NCBI RefSeq assembly: GCF_000687455.2
Contig: NZ_JGVW01000011.1
Coordinates: 1 to 64,000, forward strand
DNA: 64,000 nucleotides
Origin: Burkholderia sp. lig30
Lineage (GTDB): Bacteria; Pseudomonadota; Gammaproteobacteria; Burkholderiales; Burkholderiaceae
Direction: 5' to 3'
The number at the start of each line of letters is the position of its first letter. The first letter of the stretch is position 1. Below are positions 1 to 8,623 of the stretch, piece by piece. The translations under genes and the position numbers were made by a program. Below the pieces are notes generated by a model, which worked only from the letters and a program-made list of their open reading frames with translations, did not search any database and was not told the origin of the DNA.

Positions 1-38
1 GACCGCCAGACCGCCAGACCGTCCCGTTTGCCCGTTTG
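1..38. repeat. Short 8-bp tandem repeats at window edge
   Basis: The unit GACCGCCA is repeated 2.6 times from position 1 to 21, and CCCGTTTG is repeated twice from position 23 to 38. These are simple sequence repeats in intergenic DNA. The left flank lies outside the window, so the repeat may be longer. No function is inferred. Confidence 0.6.
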
Positions 39-118
39 CCGTCCGGCAGGCTTCGCCACGCCGTTCTCGCGATGATGCGTCGCGTGCACGCATCCGCGCG
101 TTCTCCGGGCTTACCCGG

Positions 119-148
119 TTGGCACGCGTCGTACGCGTCCGTTACACT
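119..148 (+). promoter_or_regulatory. Candidate sigma-70 promoter upstream of the truncated binding-protein gene
   Basis: TTGGCA at 119-124 and TACACT at 143-148 are separated by 18 bp. This is a reasonable sigma-70-type promoter 80 bp before the ATG at 230. A short hairpin (CCGACCG, TG, CGGTCGG) follows at about 159-174. The prediction rests only on motif match. Confidence 0.4.
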
Positions 149-229
149 CGCCTTTCACCGACCGTGCGGTCGGGAAAAGCAGCCGGCAGTCCTCGAACAA
201 ACACAATGCAGACGACGGAGACGGGTTTC

Positions 230-568
230 ATGAGCAACGCGTGGCGATGGATCGGTATCGGGGTGGCGGCGTGTGCTGCCGGATGGTCGCTGCCGGCGGC
301 GGCCGACGTGAAGATCGGCGTGACGCTGTCCGCGACCGGTCCCGCGGCGTCGCTCGGCATTCCGGAGAAGAACACGATCGCGCTGAACACGGCGCAACCT
401 GGCACGCCGGCATTTCGCGACGCGCTGCCGCGCGGGCTCGAGCCAGGCCGTGACGTCGCGGCGTCACACGGCGTCTTCAACCTGAGCGCGACCGACCACG
501 CCGGTCTCGACGAGCGCGCGAGCGGGATGGTGCAGATCGTCGACGGCCGCTGGCAGTGGGTTCGCTAG
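230..568 (+). pseudogene. Internally deleted ABC substrate-binding protein gene
   Basis: This 112-codon frame starts at ATG 230 behind a GGAG motif. It has a signal peptide, then about 27 residues matching the N-terminus of the mature binding protein encoded at 821-1978 (ADVKIGVTLSATGPAASLGI). It then jumps directly to a match with that protein's last 59 residues (AQPGTPAFRDAL, and MVQIVDGRW near the end). About 275 residues corresponding to roughly 52-326 of the neighbour are missing, so both ligand-binding lobes are essentially gone, yet the frame is kept. It is best read as a tandem duplicate that lost its middle by in-frame deletion. A secreted mini-protein could still be made, but it cannot be a transport binding protein. 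The N-terminal signal peptide differs from the neighbour's, so the two are diverged paralogues rather than a fresh copy. Confidence 0.85.
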
Positions 569-820
569 CGCGCACGCATTACTCAATACACGTTACACGT
601 TACGCATCGCATCCACGGAAAGCGCGTGTCGGCTGACGCGCGTTTTGTCGGCAGCAGGACGCGCGCCGCGCAGGCGCGCGGGCAGGGCAGGCACGCCTGC
701 GCCTTCGGCTCGTCGCGGGAAAACGAGCGTAGGCGCGATGGCGCACGATTATTAGATTGAGGAGCCGGCGCCAAGCCGGATCGACCAGCGGATTTTTCGC
801 GCAGCGTTTGGAGACACGCA

Positions 821-1978
821 ATGAAAATGAATCGATGGATGGGGGCCGCGCTCGCGGCGGGTCTGGCATGCGGTGCCACGGTGGCGTCGGCGCAGGTGAA
901 GATCGGCGTGACGCTGTCGGCCACCGGGCCGGCCGCATCGCTCGGCATTCCGGAAAAGAACACGATCGCGCTGCTGCCGAAGGAGATCGGCGGCAAGAGC
1001 GTGCAGTACATCGTGCTCGACGACGCGTCCGACACGAGCCGCGCGGTGCAGAACGTGCGCAAGCTGATCGACGAGGATCACGTCGACGCGATCATCGGTT
1101 CGTCCGTCACGCCGAATTCGCTCGCGATGATCGACCCGGTTTCTCAAGGCAAGACGCCGACGATCGCGCTCGCCGCGAGCGCGCAGATCATCGGGCCGAT
1201 GGATGCGAAGCGCGCGTGGATGTTCAAGACGCCGCAGAACGACCGACTGATGGCCGACGCGATCGCCGGCTACATGGCGAAGCATGGCGTGAAGACGGTC
1301 GGCTTCATCGGCTTCGCCGACGCATACGGCGACGGCTGGTACAACGTGTTCAACGCGGCGGCCGCGGCGAACGGCATCAAGGTCGTGACGAACGAGCGCT
1401 ACAACCGCACCGACGCGTCGGTGACGGGGCAGGTGCTGAAGACGCTCGGCGCGAATCCCGACGCGGTGCTGATCGCGGGCGCGGGCACGCCGGCGGCGCT
1501 GCCGGCCAAGGCGCTGAAGGAGCGCGGCTACAAGGGGCACGTGTACCAGACGCATGGCGTCGCGAACAACGACTTCCTGCGCGTGTGCGGCAAGGATTGC
1601 GACGGCGAGATCCTGCCCACCGGGCCGGTGCTCGTGACCGACCAGCTGCCGGATTCGAACCCGGTGAAGAAGCCGTCGCAGGCGTACAAGGCGGCCTACG
1701 AGAAGACCTACGGCGCGGGTTCGCTGTCCACCTTCGGCGCGCATGCCTGGGATGCGGGCCAGCTGCTGCAGCGCGCGATTCCCGAGGCGCTGAAGAAGGC
1801 CCAGCCCGGCACCGAGGGGTTCCGTGACGCGCTGCGCGTCGCGCTCGAGAACGTCAAGGATCTGCCGGTCTCGCACGGCGTGGTCAACATGACGCCGGGC
1901 GACCACAACGGCTTCGACAACCGCGCGCGCGTGATGGTGCAGATCGTCGACGGCAAGTGGAAGCTGCAGGCGGAGTGA
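821..1978 (+). CDS. Branched-chain amino-acid-type ABC transporter substrate-binding protein
   Basis: This 385-residue periplasmic protein is the ligand receptor of a HAAT-family (Liv-type) ABC importer. Residues 1-24 form a signal peptide ending VASA, and the mature protein begins QVKIGVTLSATGPAASLGIP, the conserved start of Leu/Ile/Val receptor domains. A GFADAYGDGWYN motif near 163-174 sits at the expected inter-lobe strand, and Cys256 and Cys260 could form a disulfide. An in-frame ATG at 827 is a possible alternative start, but the ATG at 821 follows a GGAGAC motif. LivH, a LivM-LivG fusion and LivF follow on the same strand, making a complete importer. The ligand cannot be told from sequence; Liv-family receptors also bind aromatic acids, amides and urea. 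Confidence 0.9.
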   Translation: MKMNRWMGAALAAGLACGATVASAQVKIGVTLSATGPAASLGIPEKNTIALLPKEIGGKSVQYIVLDDASDTSRAVQNVRKLIDEDHVDAIIGSSVTPNSLAMIDPVSQGKTPTIALAASAQIIGPMDAKRAWMFKTPQNDRLMADAIAGYMAKHGVKTVGFIGFADAYGDGWYNVFNAAAAANGIKVVTNERYNRTDASVTGQVLKTLGANPDAVLIAGAGTPAALPAKALKERGYKGHVYQTHGVANNDFLRVCGKDCDGEILPTGPVLVTDQLPDSNPVKKPSQAYKAAYEKTYGAGSLSTFGAHAWDAGQLLQRAIPEALKKAQPGTEGFRDALRVALENVKDLPVSHGVVNMTPGDHNGFDNRARVMVQIVDGKWKLQAE

Positions 1979-2067
1979 GCGCCACGATGCGGCGCGCATG
2001 ACGGCGAGGCCCTCATGCGCGCCGTCGCCGGCTCGCCGGCCTGATGTCTCGCGCGCCGCGCGGCGAC

Positions 2068-2081
2068 GTTCCACGTGAAAG
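2068..2081. other. Degenerate parS-like site
   Basis: GTTCCACGTGAAAG matches the parS core GTTTCACGTGAAAC at 12 of 14 positions. It lies between the binding-protein gene and livH, about 3.7 kb from the perfect site at 5787. The two mismatches probably weaken ParB binding, and it may be a chance match or a decayed site. Confidence 0.35.
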
Positions 2082-2157
2082 AGCCGCGCCGGGCGGCCGC
2101 GCGATGCGCCGGCTTTCGGGCGATATTCCTCGAAGCATTCTCGATACAAGAAACGGT

Positions 2158-3213
2158 ATGGATCTCTCTATTGCGGCGATCCTCGCGCAGGACGGCATCA
2201 CGACCGGCGCCATCTACGCCTTGCTCTCGCTGGCGCTGGTGCTCGTGTTTTCCGTCACGCGGGTGATCTTCATTCCCCAGGGCGAATTCGTCGCCTACGG
2301 TGCGCTGACGCTGGCTGCGTTGCAGGCGCAGAAATTTCCCGCCACCTGCTGGCTGCTGTTCGTGATGGGCATCGCATGCTTCCTGCTCGAAGCGGGCGGG
2401 CTGATCCGTCATCGCGAGCGGCGCCATCAGCTCGGCCGCACGCTGACGACGCTCGGCAGCCGCTACGTGCTGATGCCGCTCGCGGTGCTGGCGGTCACGC
2501 GCAGCGTCGCCGCGCAGCCGCTGCCGATGCTCGCGCAGATCGCGCTGACGCTCGCGATCGTCGTGCCGATGGGGCCGTTCGTGTACCGGCTCGTCTATCA
2601 GCCGATCGCCGAGGCGACGACGCTGCTGCTGCTGATCGTGTCGGTCGCCGTGCATTTCGCGATGGTCGGCCTCGGGCTCGTGATGTTCGGCGCGGAAGGC
2701 TCGCGCACCACGGCGTTCTCCGACGCGTCGCTGTCGGCCGGCAGCCTGACGGTGTCGCTGCAAAGCGTGTGGGTGGTCGGCACCGCGCTCGTGCTGATCG
2801 CCGCGCTGTACCTGTACTTCGGCCGCACGATCGCCGGCAAGGCGCTGCGCGCGACGTCGGTGAACCGGCTCGGCGCCCGGCTCGTCGGCATCGGCACCAC
2901 GCAGGCGGGGCGGCTCGCGTTCACGCTCGCGGCGGGCCTCGGCGTGCTGTCAGGCATCCTCGCCGGGCCGCTGACGACGATCTATTACGACTCCGGCTTC
3001 CTGATCGGCCTGAAGGGCTTCGTCGGCGCGATCGTCGGCGGGCTGATCAGCTATCCGCTCGCGGCGGCGGGGTCGCTGCTGGTCGGCGTGCTCGAATCGT
3101 ATTCGTCGTTCTGGGCGAGCGCATACAAGGAGGTGATCGTGTTCACGCTGATCATCCCGGTGCTGCTGTGGCGGAGCTTCGCGATGCCGCATGCGGAAGA
3201 GGACGAGGAGTGA
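2158..3213 (+). CDS. livH: ABC transporter permease, LivH family
   Basis: This 351-residue inner-membrane protein is one of the two permease subunits of the Liv-type importer. It begins MDLSIAAILAQDGITTGAIY, which is the usual LivH start, and carries repeated hydrophobic helices. The conserved EAA-like loop region reads GKALRATSVNRLGARLVGI (about residues 227-245), and the next segment, AGLGVLSGILAGPL, is also typical. The protein is longer than many LivH proteins (about 290-310) because of an extra charged and hydrophobic insert near residues 65-105. An upstream in-frame ATG at 2044 would add 38 Arg-rich residues unlike the family, so 2158 is chosen. It ends five bases before the start of the next gene, so the two are co-transcribed. 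Confidence 0.9.
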   Translation: MDLSIAAILAQDGITTGAIYALLSLALVLVFSVTRVIFIPQGEFVAYGALTLAALQAQKFPATCWLLFVMGIACFLLEAGGLIRHRERRHQLGRTLTTLGSRYVLMPLAVLAVTRSVAAQPLPMLAQIALTLAIVVPMGPFVYRLVYQPIAEATTLLLLIVSVAVHFAMVGLGLVMFGAEGSRTTAFSDASLSAGSLTVSLQSVWVVGTALVLIAALYLYFGRTIAGKALRATSVNRLGARLVGIGTTQAGRLAFTLAAGLGVLSGILAGPLTTIYYDSGFLIGLKGFVGAIVGGLISYPLAAAGSLLVGVLESYSSFWASAYKEVIVFTLIIPVLLWRSFAMPHAEEDEE

Positions 3214-3217
3214 CGCG

Positions 3218-5002
3218 ATGAAGACGCTATTGCGCAACAAGACGTTCTGGCTGTTTCTCGTGGTGCTGTTCACGCTGCCGGTGCTACCCGGCGCGGTGCG
3301 GGTGCCCGAATACTGGATCACGCTGCTGAACTACATCGGCCTCTACGCGATCGTCGCGATCGGGCTGGTGCTGCTGACGGGGGTCGGCGGGATGACGAGC
3401 TTCGGGCAGGCGGCGTTCGTCGGCGTCGGCGCGTATGCGACCGCGTACCTGACGACGCGCTACGGGGTGTCGCCATGGCTCGCGCTGCTCGTCGGCATCG
3501 CGCTGACGGCGCTCGTCGCGCTGCTGCTGGGCATGGTGACGATGCGGCTGTCCGGCCACTTCCTGCCGCTCGGCACGATCGCGTGGGGGCTCGCGCTGTT
3601 CTACCTGTTCGGCAATCTGGAGCTGCTCGGCAAGTACGACGGCATCAACGGCATTCCGGCGCTGAACGTGTTCGGCATCGTGCTGGACAGCGGCCGCAGC
3701 CTGTATTTCCTGATCTGGGCGGTGGTGCTCGGCGCGGTCCTGTCGGTGCAGAACCTGCTGAACAGCCGGCCGGGCCGCGCGATCCGCGCGCTGCGCGGCG
3801 GCGGCGTGATGGCCGAGGCGATGGGCGTGAACACCGCGTGGATGCGCGTCGTGATCTTCGTCTACGCGGCGGTGCTCGCGGCGATCTCCGGCTTCCTGTA
3901 CGCGCATCTGCAGCGCGCGGTGAACCCGACGCCGTTCGGCCTGAACCACGGGATCGAATTCCTGTTCATGGCGGTGGTGGGCGGCGTCGCGCACGTGTGG
4001 GGCGCGGTGCTCGGCGCGGCGCTCCTCACCGTACTGCAGGATTACCTGCAGACGCTGCTGCCGAAGCTGCTCGGCTCGGAAGGCAACTTCGAGGTGATCG
4101 TGTTCGGCGTGCTGATGGTGCTGCTGCTGCAGTACGCGCGGCAGGGCGTATGGCCGTTCGTCGCGAAGCTGTTCCCGCGCGGGCAGCGTGCGCAGGTGCC
4201 GCACCACGCCGATCCTTTGCCGCAGCGCAGCAAGCCGGCGACCGGCGAGCCGCTGCTCGTCGTCGACCACGCGCGCAAGCAGTTCGGCGGGCTGGTGGCG
4301 GTCAACGACGTCAGCTTCGACGTGAAGGCCGGGCAGATCGTCGGCCTGATCGGGCCGAACGGCGCGGGCAAGTCGACCACGTTCAACCTCGTGACCGGCG
4401 TGCTGCAGCCGACCGGCGGCAAGATCACGTTCCGCGGCGAACGGATCGACGGCCTGACGTCGCGCGAGATCGTCAGCCGGGGGATCGGTCGCACGTTCCA
4501 GCACGTGAAGCTGCTGCCCGGGATGACGGTGCTGGAGAACGTCGCGATCGGCGCGCATCTGCGCGGCTCGACCGGCGTGTGGCGCAGCATCGCGCGGCTC
4601 AATGCGCACGAGGAGGCGCAGCTGCTCGCCGAGGCGGCGCGCCAGATTCGCCGTGTCGGGCTTGAAAGCCATATGTATGACGAAGCCGGCAGCCTCGCGC
4701 TCGGCCAGCAACGAATTCTCGAGATCGCCCGCGCGCTGTGCTGCGATCCGACGCTGCTGCTGCTCGACGAGCCGGCGGCCGGCCTGCGTTACAAGGAGAA
4801 GCAGCAGTTGGCGGACTTGTTGCGCCGGCTGAAATCGGAGGGAATGAGCGTGCTGCTGGTCGAACACGACATGGACTTTGTGATGAACCTCACCGATCGG
4901 CTGGTGGTGATGGAGTTCGGCACGCGCATCGCGGAAGGCTTGCCGCAGGAGGTGCAGCAGGACCCGGCGGTGCTGGAAGCGTATCTCGGCGGGGTGGAAT
5001 GA
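3218..5002 (+). CDS. livM-livG: Fused ABC permease and ATPase (LivM-LivG)
   Basis: This 594-residue protein joins the second permease subunit and one ATPase of the Liv-type importer in one chain. Residues 1 to about 315 are hydrophobic LivM-type helices, including [20 protein letters not shown], the family signature. After a Pro/Arg-rich linker (about 320-340) comes a LivG-type ATPase: Walker [10 protein letters not shown] near 379, a LALGQQR signature near 493, Walker B LLLLDEP near 515 and the switch EHD near 548. A GAGGAG ribosome site stands 7 bases before ATG 3218. The stop overlaps the start of livF. LivM and LivG are separate in Escherichia coli; the fused form is known in Burkholderia and relatives, so it is probably functional. 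Membrane-bound, with the ATPase in the cytoplasm. Confidence 0.92.
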   Translation: MKTLLRNKTFWLFLVVLFTLPVLPGAVRVPEYWITLLNYIGLYAIVAIGLVLLTGVGGMTSFGQAAFVGVGAYATAYLTTRYGVSPWLALLVGIALTALVALLLGMVTMRLSGHFLPLGTIAWGLALFYLFGNLELLGKYDGINGIPALNVFGIVLDSGRSLYFLIWAVVLGAVLSVQNLLNSRPGRAIRALRGGGVMAEAMGVNTAWMRVVIFVYAAVLAAISGFLYAHLQRAVNPTPFGLNHGIEFLFMAVVGGVAHVWGAVLGAALLTVLQDYLQTLLPKLLGSEGNFEVIVFGVLMVLLLQYARQGVWPFVAKLFPRGQRAQVPHHADPLPQRSKPATGEPLLVVDHARKQFGGLVAVNDVSFDVKAGQIVGLIGPNGAGKSTTFNLVTGVLQPTGGKITFRGERIDGLTSREIVSRGIGRTFQHVKLLPGMTVLENVAIGAHLRGSTGVWRSIARLNAHEEAQLLAEAARQIRRVGLESHMYDEAGSLALGQQRILEIARALCCDPTLLLLDEPAAGLRYKEKQQLADLLRRLKSEGMSVLLVEHDMDFVMNLTDRLVVMEFGTRIAEGLPQEVQQDPAVLEAYLGGVE

Positions 5003-5757
5003 TGACGAATGCAACGATGCCGATTCTCGAGGTGAGCGGGCTGTCGGTCAGGTACGGCAAGGTGGAGGCGCTGCACGGCGCGGCGATCAAGGTGCGTGCG
5101 GGCCAGATCGTCAGCGTGATCGGCCCGAACGGGGCGGGCAAGTCGACGCTCCTCAATGCGATCATGGGTGCGCTGCCGGTGACGGGCCATGCGTCGGGCG
5201 CGATCGTGTATCGCGGCGCCGACGTCGGCATGCTGCCGGTCGAGCAGCGCGTCGCGCGCGGCATGTGCCTGGTGCCGGAGAAGCGCGAACTGTTCAGCAC
5301 GATGTCGGTGGAGGACAACCTCGTGCTGGGCGCATACCGGCGCAAGCAGGCCGGGGAGGCCAATTTCCTGGACCAGCTCGATCACGTGTTCGCGCTGTTT
5401 CCCCGCCTGAGGGAACGCCGCAACCAGGCGGCCGGCACGCTGTCCGGCGGCGAGCGCCAGATGCTCGCGGTCGGCCGCGCGCTGATGGGCAAGCCGGATC
5501 TGCTGATGCTCGACGAGCCGAGCCTGGGTCTCGCGCCGTTGATCGTGAAGGAGATTTTTCATATCATCAGCGCGTTGCGCGGCAGCGGCGTCGCGACGCT
5601 GCTGATCGAGCAGAATGCCCGGGCTGCGCTGCAGATCTCCGATTACGGCTACGTGCTGGAAACCGGCGAGTTCGCGCTCGAGGGGCGGGCGGCCGAGCTG
5701 GCACAGAATCCACAGGTAATCGAAACCTACCTGGGCCTGGCGAAAAAGACCGCCTGA
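4999..5757 (+). CDS. livF: ABC transporter ATP-binding protein, LivF family
   Basis: This 252-residue cytoplasmic ATPase is the second nucleotide-binding subunit of the importer. It shows Walker [10 protein letters not shown] at about 42-50, the signature LSGGERQ near 148, Walker B LLMLDEP near 167 and the LIEQN switch region near 203. Its ATG overlaps the preceding stop in an ATGA arrangement, which points to translational coupling. A second ATG follows immediately at 5002 and cannot be excluded as the start. It is the last gene of the importer operon and is followed by the palindrome at 5781-5808, which looks like its terminator. Confidence 0.92.
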   Translation: MMTNATMPILEVSGLSVRYGKVEALHGAAIKVRAGQIVSVIGPNGAGKSTLLNAIMGALPVTGHASGAIVYRGADVGMLPVEQRVARGMCLVPEKRELFSTMSVEDNLVLGAYRRKQAGEANFLDQLDHVFALFPRLRERRNQAAGTLSGGERQMLAVGRALMGKPDLLMLDEPSLGLAPLIVKEIFHIISALRGSGVATLLIEQNARAALQISDYGYVLETGEFALEGRAAELAQNPQVIETYLGLAKKTA

Positions 5758-5780
5758 TCGCCGTTTTCGGCATCAAAGCG

Positions 5781-5819
5781 ACGGCGTGTTTCACGTGAAA
5801 CACGCCGTTTTTGTTTGTC
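5781..5819 (+). terminator. Intrinsic terminator of the liv operon, overlapping parS
   Basis: A perfect 28-bp palindrome at 5781-5808 (arms ACGGCGTGTTTCAC and its complement) is followed by a T-rich run (TTTTTGTTTGT). RNA from it could fold into a hairpin followed by uridines, as in an intrinsic terminator, just 23 bp after livF. The centre of the palindrome is the parS site, so one sequence appears to serve both DNA segregation and transcription termination. The hairpin would have almost no loop, so two to four central bases must open. Confidence 0.55.
5787..5802. other. parS: parS centromere site (perfect)
   Basis: TGTTTCACGTGAAACA is the 16-bp ParB-binding consensus found near the origin of many bacterial chromosomes. 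It lies 3.6 kb from the parB gene and just upstream of mnmG. ParB would load here and spread to organise the origin region for segregation by ParA. Confidence 0.92.
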
Positions 5820-5857
5820 TGCCGTTCGGGCAAGATTCGGGTCAAATCCGAACCCGT

Positions 5858-5863
5858 TATAAT
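5858..5863 (+). promoter_or_regulatory. Candidate -10 box for mnmG
   Basis: A perfect TATAAT stands 55 bp before the mnmG start. No good -35 hexamer is seen 16-18 bp upstream, so the promoter would be weak or activator-dependent. The box lies just downstream of the parS/terminator palindrome, which fits a fresh transcription start for the mnmG-rsmG-parAB group. Confidence 0.45.
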
Positions 5864-5917
5864 TCGCCCCATACATTTCTGAGAAAGGTTCGTGCGTAGT
5901 CCTGCGCGACGTCTGCC

Positions 5918-7888
5918 ATGCTTTATCCCATTGAATTTGACGTAATCGTCGTCGGCGGCGGTCATGCCGGCACGGAAGCCGCTTTGGCGTCCGCCCGCAT
6001 GGGCGCGAAGACGCTGCTTTTGACGCACAACATCGAAACCTTGGGCCAGATGAGCTGCAATCCGTCGATCGGCGGCATTGGCAAGGGCCATCTGGTCAAG
6101 GAAGTCGACGCGTTGGGCGGCGCGATGGCGGCCGCGACGGATGAAAGCGGGATCCAGTTCCGGATCCTCAATTCGTCGAAAGGGCCGGCGGTGCGTGCGA
6201 CGCGCGCACAGGCCGACCGCATCCTGTACAAGGCGGCGATTCGCCACCGCCTCGAGAATCAGCCTAACCTGTGGCTGTTCCAGCAGGCGGTCGACGACCT
6301 GATCGTCGAAGGCGACCGGGTGGTCGGCGCCGTCACGCAGATTGGCATTCGCTTCCGGTCGCGCGCGGTCGTGCTGACGGCCGGCACCTTCCTCGACGGC
6401 AAGATTCACGTCGGCCTGAACAACTACACGGGCGGCCGCGCGGGCGATCCGGCGGCGGTGTCGCTGTCGGCACGCCTCAAGGAGCTGAAGCTGCCGCAAG
6501 GCCGGCTGAAGACCGGCACGCCTCCGCGGATCGACGGGCGCACGATCGACTTCTCGAAGCTCGAAGAGCAGCCGGGCGATCTGGACCCGATCCCGGTGTT
6601 CTCGTTCCTGGGCCGTGCGGAACAGCATCCGCAGCAAATGCCGTGCTGGGTCACGCACACGAACGAGCGCACGCACGACATCATTCGCAGCGGCCTCGAC
6701 CGTTCCCCGATGTACACCGGCGTGATCGAAGGCGTGGGGCCGCGTTACTGCCCGTCGATCGAGGACAAGATCCACCGGTTCGCGTCGAAGGATTCGCACC
6801 AGATCTTCCTGGAGCCGGAAGGGCTGACGACGAACGAGTTCTATCCGAACGGGATTTCGACGAGCCTGCCGTTCGACGTTCAGCTGGATCTGGTGCACTC
6901 GATGCGCGGCCTGGAGCAGGCGCACATCCTGCGCCCCGGCTATGCGATCGAGTATGACTATTTCGACCCGCGCGGGTTGAAGGCATCGCTGGAGAGCAAG
7001 GCGATCAACGGCCTGTTCTTCGCGGGGCAGATCAACGGGACGACCGGCTACGAAGAAGCCGCCGCGCAAGGTCTGCTGGCCGGCATCAACGCGGGCCGCT
7101 ACGTGCAGGAAAAGGACGCGTGGTGCCCGCGCCGCGACCAGGCCTATCTGGGCGTGCTCGTCGACGATCTGGTCACGCGCGGCGTGTCCGAGCCGTACCG
7201 GATGTTCACGAGCCGCGCCGAGTACCGGCTGAGCCTGCGTGAGGACAACGCCGACATGCGCCTGACCGAAATCGGTCGCGAACTGGGCGTGGTGGACGAC
7301 GTGCGTTGGGATGCGTTCTGCCGGAAGCGCGACGCTGTTTCACGTGAAACCGAGCGCTTGAAATCGACGTGGGTAACGCCGAAGACGCTGCCCGCGGATG
7401 AAGCGACCGCGGTGCTCGGCAAGGCGATCGACCACGAATACAGCCTGGCCGAGTTGTTGCGCCGGCCGGGCGTCAGCTACGAAGCCGTGTGCGGGCTGCG
7501 CGGCGGCGAGTGCGGGCCGGCCGAGCCGCTGTCCGACGATCCGGTGCTGCGCGCGCAGATCGAGGAGCAGATCGAGATCGGCATCAAATATCAGGGCTAC
7601 ATCGAGCGTCAGGCGGGCGAGATCGAGCGCAACGGTGCGAACGAGAACACGCGGCTGCCGGCCGAGATCGATTACCGCGACGTGCGCGGCTTGTCGTTCG
7701 AAGTGAGCCAGAAGCTGAACCAGTTCCGTCCGGAGACGATCGGCCAGGCGTCGCGCATCTCGGGCGTGACGCCGGCGGCGATCTCGCTGCTGATGGTTCA
7801 CCTGAAGCGCCGCGGCCTCGGCCGCCGCGACGGGGCGGTGGAGCCGGCAGCAGATCAGGGGGACGACGTCGTCCCGACGCAGCAATGA
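5918..7888 (+). CDS. mnmG: tRNA uridine-5-carboxymethylaminomethyl modification enzyme MnmG (GidA)
   Basis: This 656-residue FAD-dependent cytoplasmic enzyme works with MnmE to modify the wobble uridine of several tRNAs, keeping decoding accurate. It has the FAD-binding start [11 protein letters not shown] at 12-22, the family motif [14 protein letters not shown] near 47-60, and [11 protein letters not shown] near 202-212. The C-terminal region contains the GidA helical domain that binds MnmE. Length fits the family (about 620-660). A parS site lies within the gene at 7336-7351, where it reads as AVSRETE in the protein. Its stop overlaps the start of rsmG by ATGA, the classical gidA-gidB arrangement next to parAB. 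Confidence 0.98.
   Translation: MLYPIEFDVIVVGGGHAGTEAALASARMGAKTLLLTHNIETLGQMSCNPSIGGIGKGHLVKEVDALGGAMAAATDESGIQFRILNSSKGPAVRATRAQADRILYKAAIRHRLENQPNLWLFQQAVDDLIVEGDRVVGAVTQIGIRFRSRAVVLTAGTFLDGKIHVGLNNYTGGRAGDPAAVSLSARLKELKLPQGRLKTGTPPRIDGRTIDFSKLEEQPGDLDPIPVFSFLGRAEQHPQQMPCWVTHTNERTHDIIRSGLDRSPMYTGVIEGVGPRYCPSIEDKIHRFASKDSHQIFLEPEGLTTNEFYPNGISTSLPFDVQLDLVHSMRGLEQAHILRPGYAIEYDYFDPRGLKASLESKAINGLFFAGQINGTTGYEEAAAQGLLAGINAGRYVQEKDAWCPRRDQAYLGVLVDDLVTRGVSEPYRMFTSRAEYRLSLREDNADMRLTEIGRELGVVDDVRWDAFCRKRDAVSRETERLKSTWVTPKTLPADEATAVLGKAIDHEYSLAELLRRPGVSYEAVCGLRGGECGPAEPLSDDPVLRAQIEEQIEIGIKYQGYIERQAGEIERNGANENTRLPAEIDYRDVRGLSFEVSQKLNQFRPETIGQASRISGVTPAAISLLMVHLKRRGLGRRDGAVEPAADQGDDVVPTQQ
7336..7351. 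other. parS: parS site inside mnmG coding sequence
   Basis: TGTTTCACGTGAAACC contains the full 14-bp core GTTTCACGTGAAAC at 7337-7350, with only the last flanking base different from the perfect site. It encodes part of VSRETE in MnmG, so the site is held within a protein-coding frame. It is 1.55 kb from the site at 5787 and 2.1 kb upstream of parB. Confidence 0.88.
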
Positions 7889-8571
7889 CGGCGCGGCGCG
7901 CACCGGTGGCAAGCCGGGACACGCTCGAAACGATGCTGCTCGAAGGCGCGAACGCTTTGGGCGTGGCGTTGACGGACGCGCAGCGCGAGCAGTTGCTCGA
8001 CTATGTGGCGCTGCTCGCGAAATGGAACGCGGTCTATAACCTGACCGCGATCCGCGACCCGCGGCAAATGCTGATCCAGCACATTCTCGATTCGCTGGCG
8101 ATCGTTCCCCATCTGCGCGGGCGCGGGCCGTCCCGCGTGCTCGATGTCGGTTCGGGCGGAGGGCTGCCGGGCATCGTGCTGGCGATCGTACTGCCGGACT
8201 GGCAGATCACGCTCAACGACATCGTTCACAAGAAGTCCGCGTTCCAGACGCAGACCAAGGCCGAACTGAAGCTCGCGAACCTGTCCGTCGTGACCGGGCG
8301 CGTCGAAACGCTGCAGCCGGGCGTCGAGGTGCCGGAAAAATTCGACGTGATCGTGTCGCGGGCATTCGCGGATCTCGCCGACTTCGTTACACTTGCGCGG
8401 CATCTGGTTGCGCCGGGCGGCGGGATCTGGGCGATGAAGGGCGTGCACCCCGACGACGAGATTGCACGGCTGCCGTCGGGCAGCCACATGAAACAGACCA
8501 TTCGTCTGGCGGTTCCGATGCTCGATGCCGAACGGCATCTGATCGAAGTCGCCGTCGACGAGGCGATTTGA
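7885..8571 (+). CDS. rsmG: 16S rRNA (guanine-N7)-methyltransferase RsmG (GidB)
   Basis: This 228-residue cytoplasmic enzyme uses S-adenosylmethionine to methylate N7 of G527 in 16S rRNA. It shows the family motif [17 protein letters not shown] near 46-62 and the SAM-binding loop [15 protein letters not shown] near 85-99, then [11 protein letters not shown]. The ATG at 7885 overlaps the mnmG stop, so translation is probably coupled. Upstream in-frame starts lie inside mnmG and would add unrelated Arg-rich sequence. Loss of this gene gives low-level streptomycin resistance in several bacteria. Confidence 0.97.
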   Translation: MTARRAPVASRDTLETMLLEGANALGVALTDAQREQLLDYVALLAKWNAVYNLTAIRDPRQMLIQHILDSLAIVPHLRGRGPSRVLDVGSGGGLPGIVLAIVLPDWQITLNDIVHKKSAFQTQTKAELKLANLSVVTGRVETLQPGVEVPEKFDVIVSRAFADLADFVTLARHLVAPGGGIWAMKGVHPDDEIARLPSGSHMKQTIRLAVPMLDAERHLIEVAVDEAI

Positions 8572-8623
8572 CGGCGCGCCGAACGGCGCCCGATTGATTG
8601 AAGTAAAGAAGGACACACCAACG

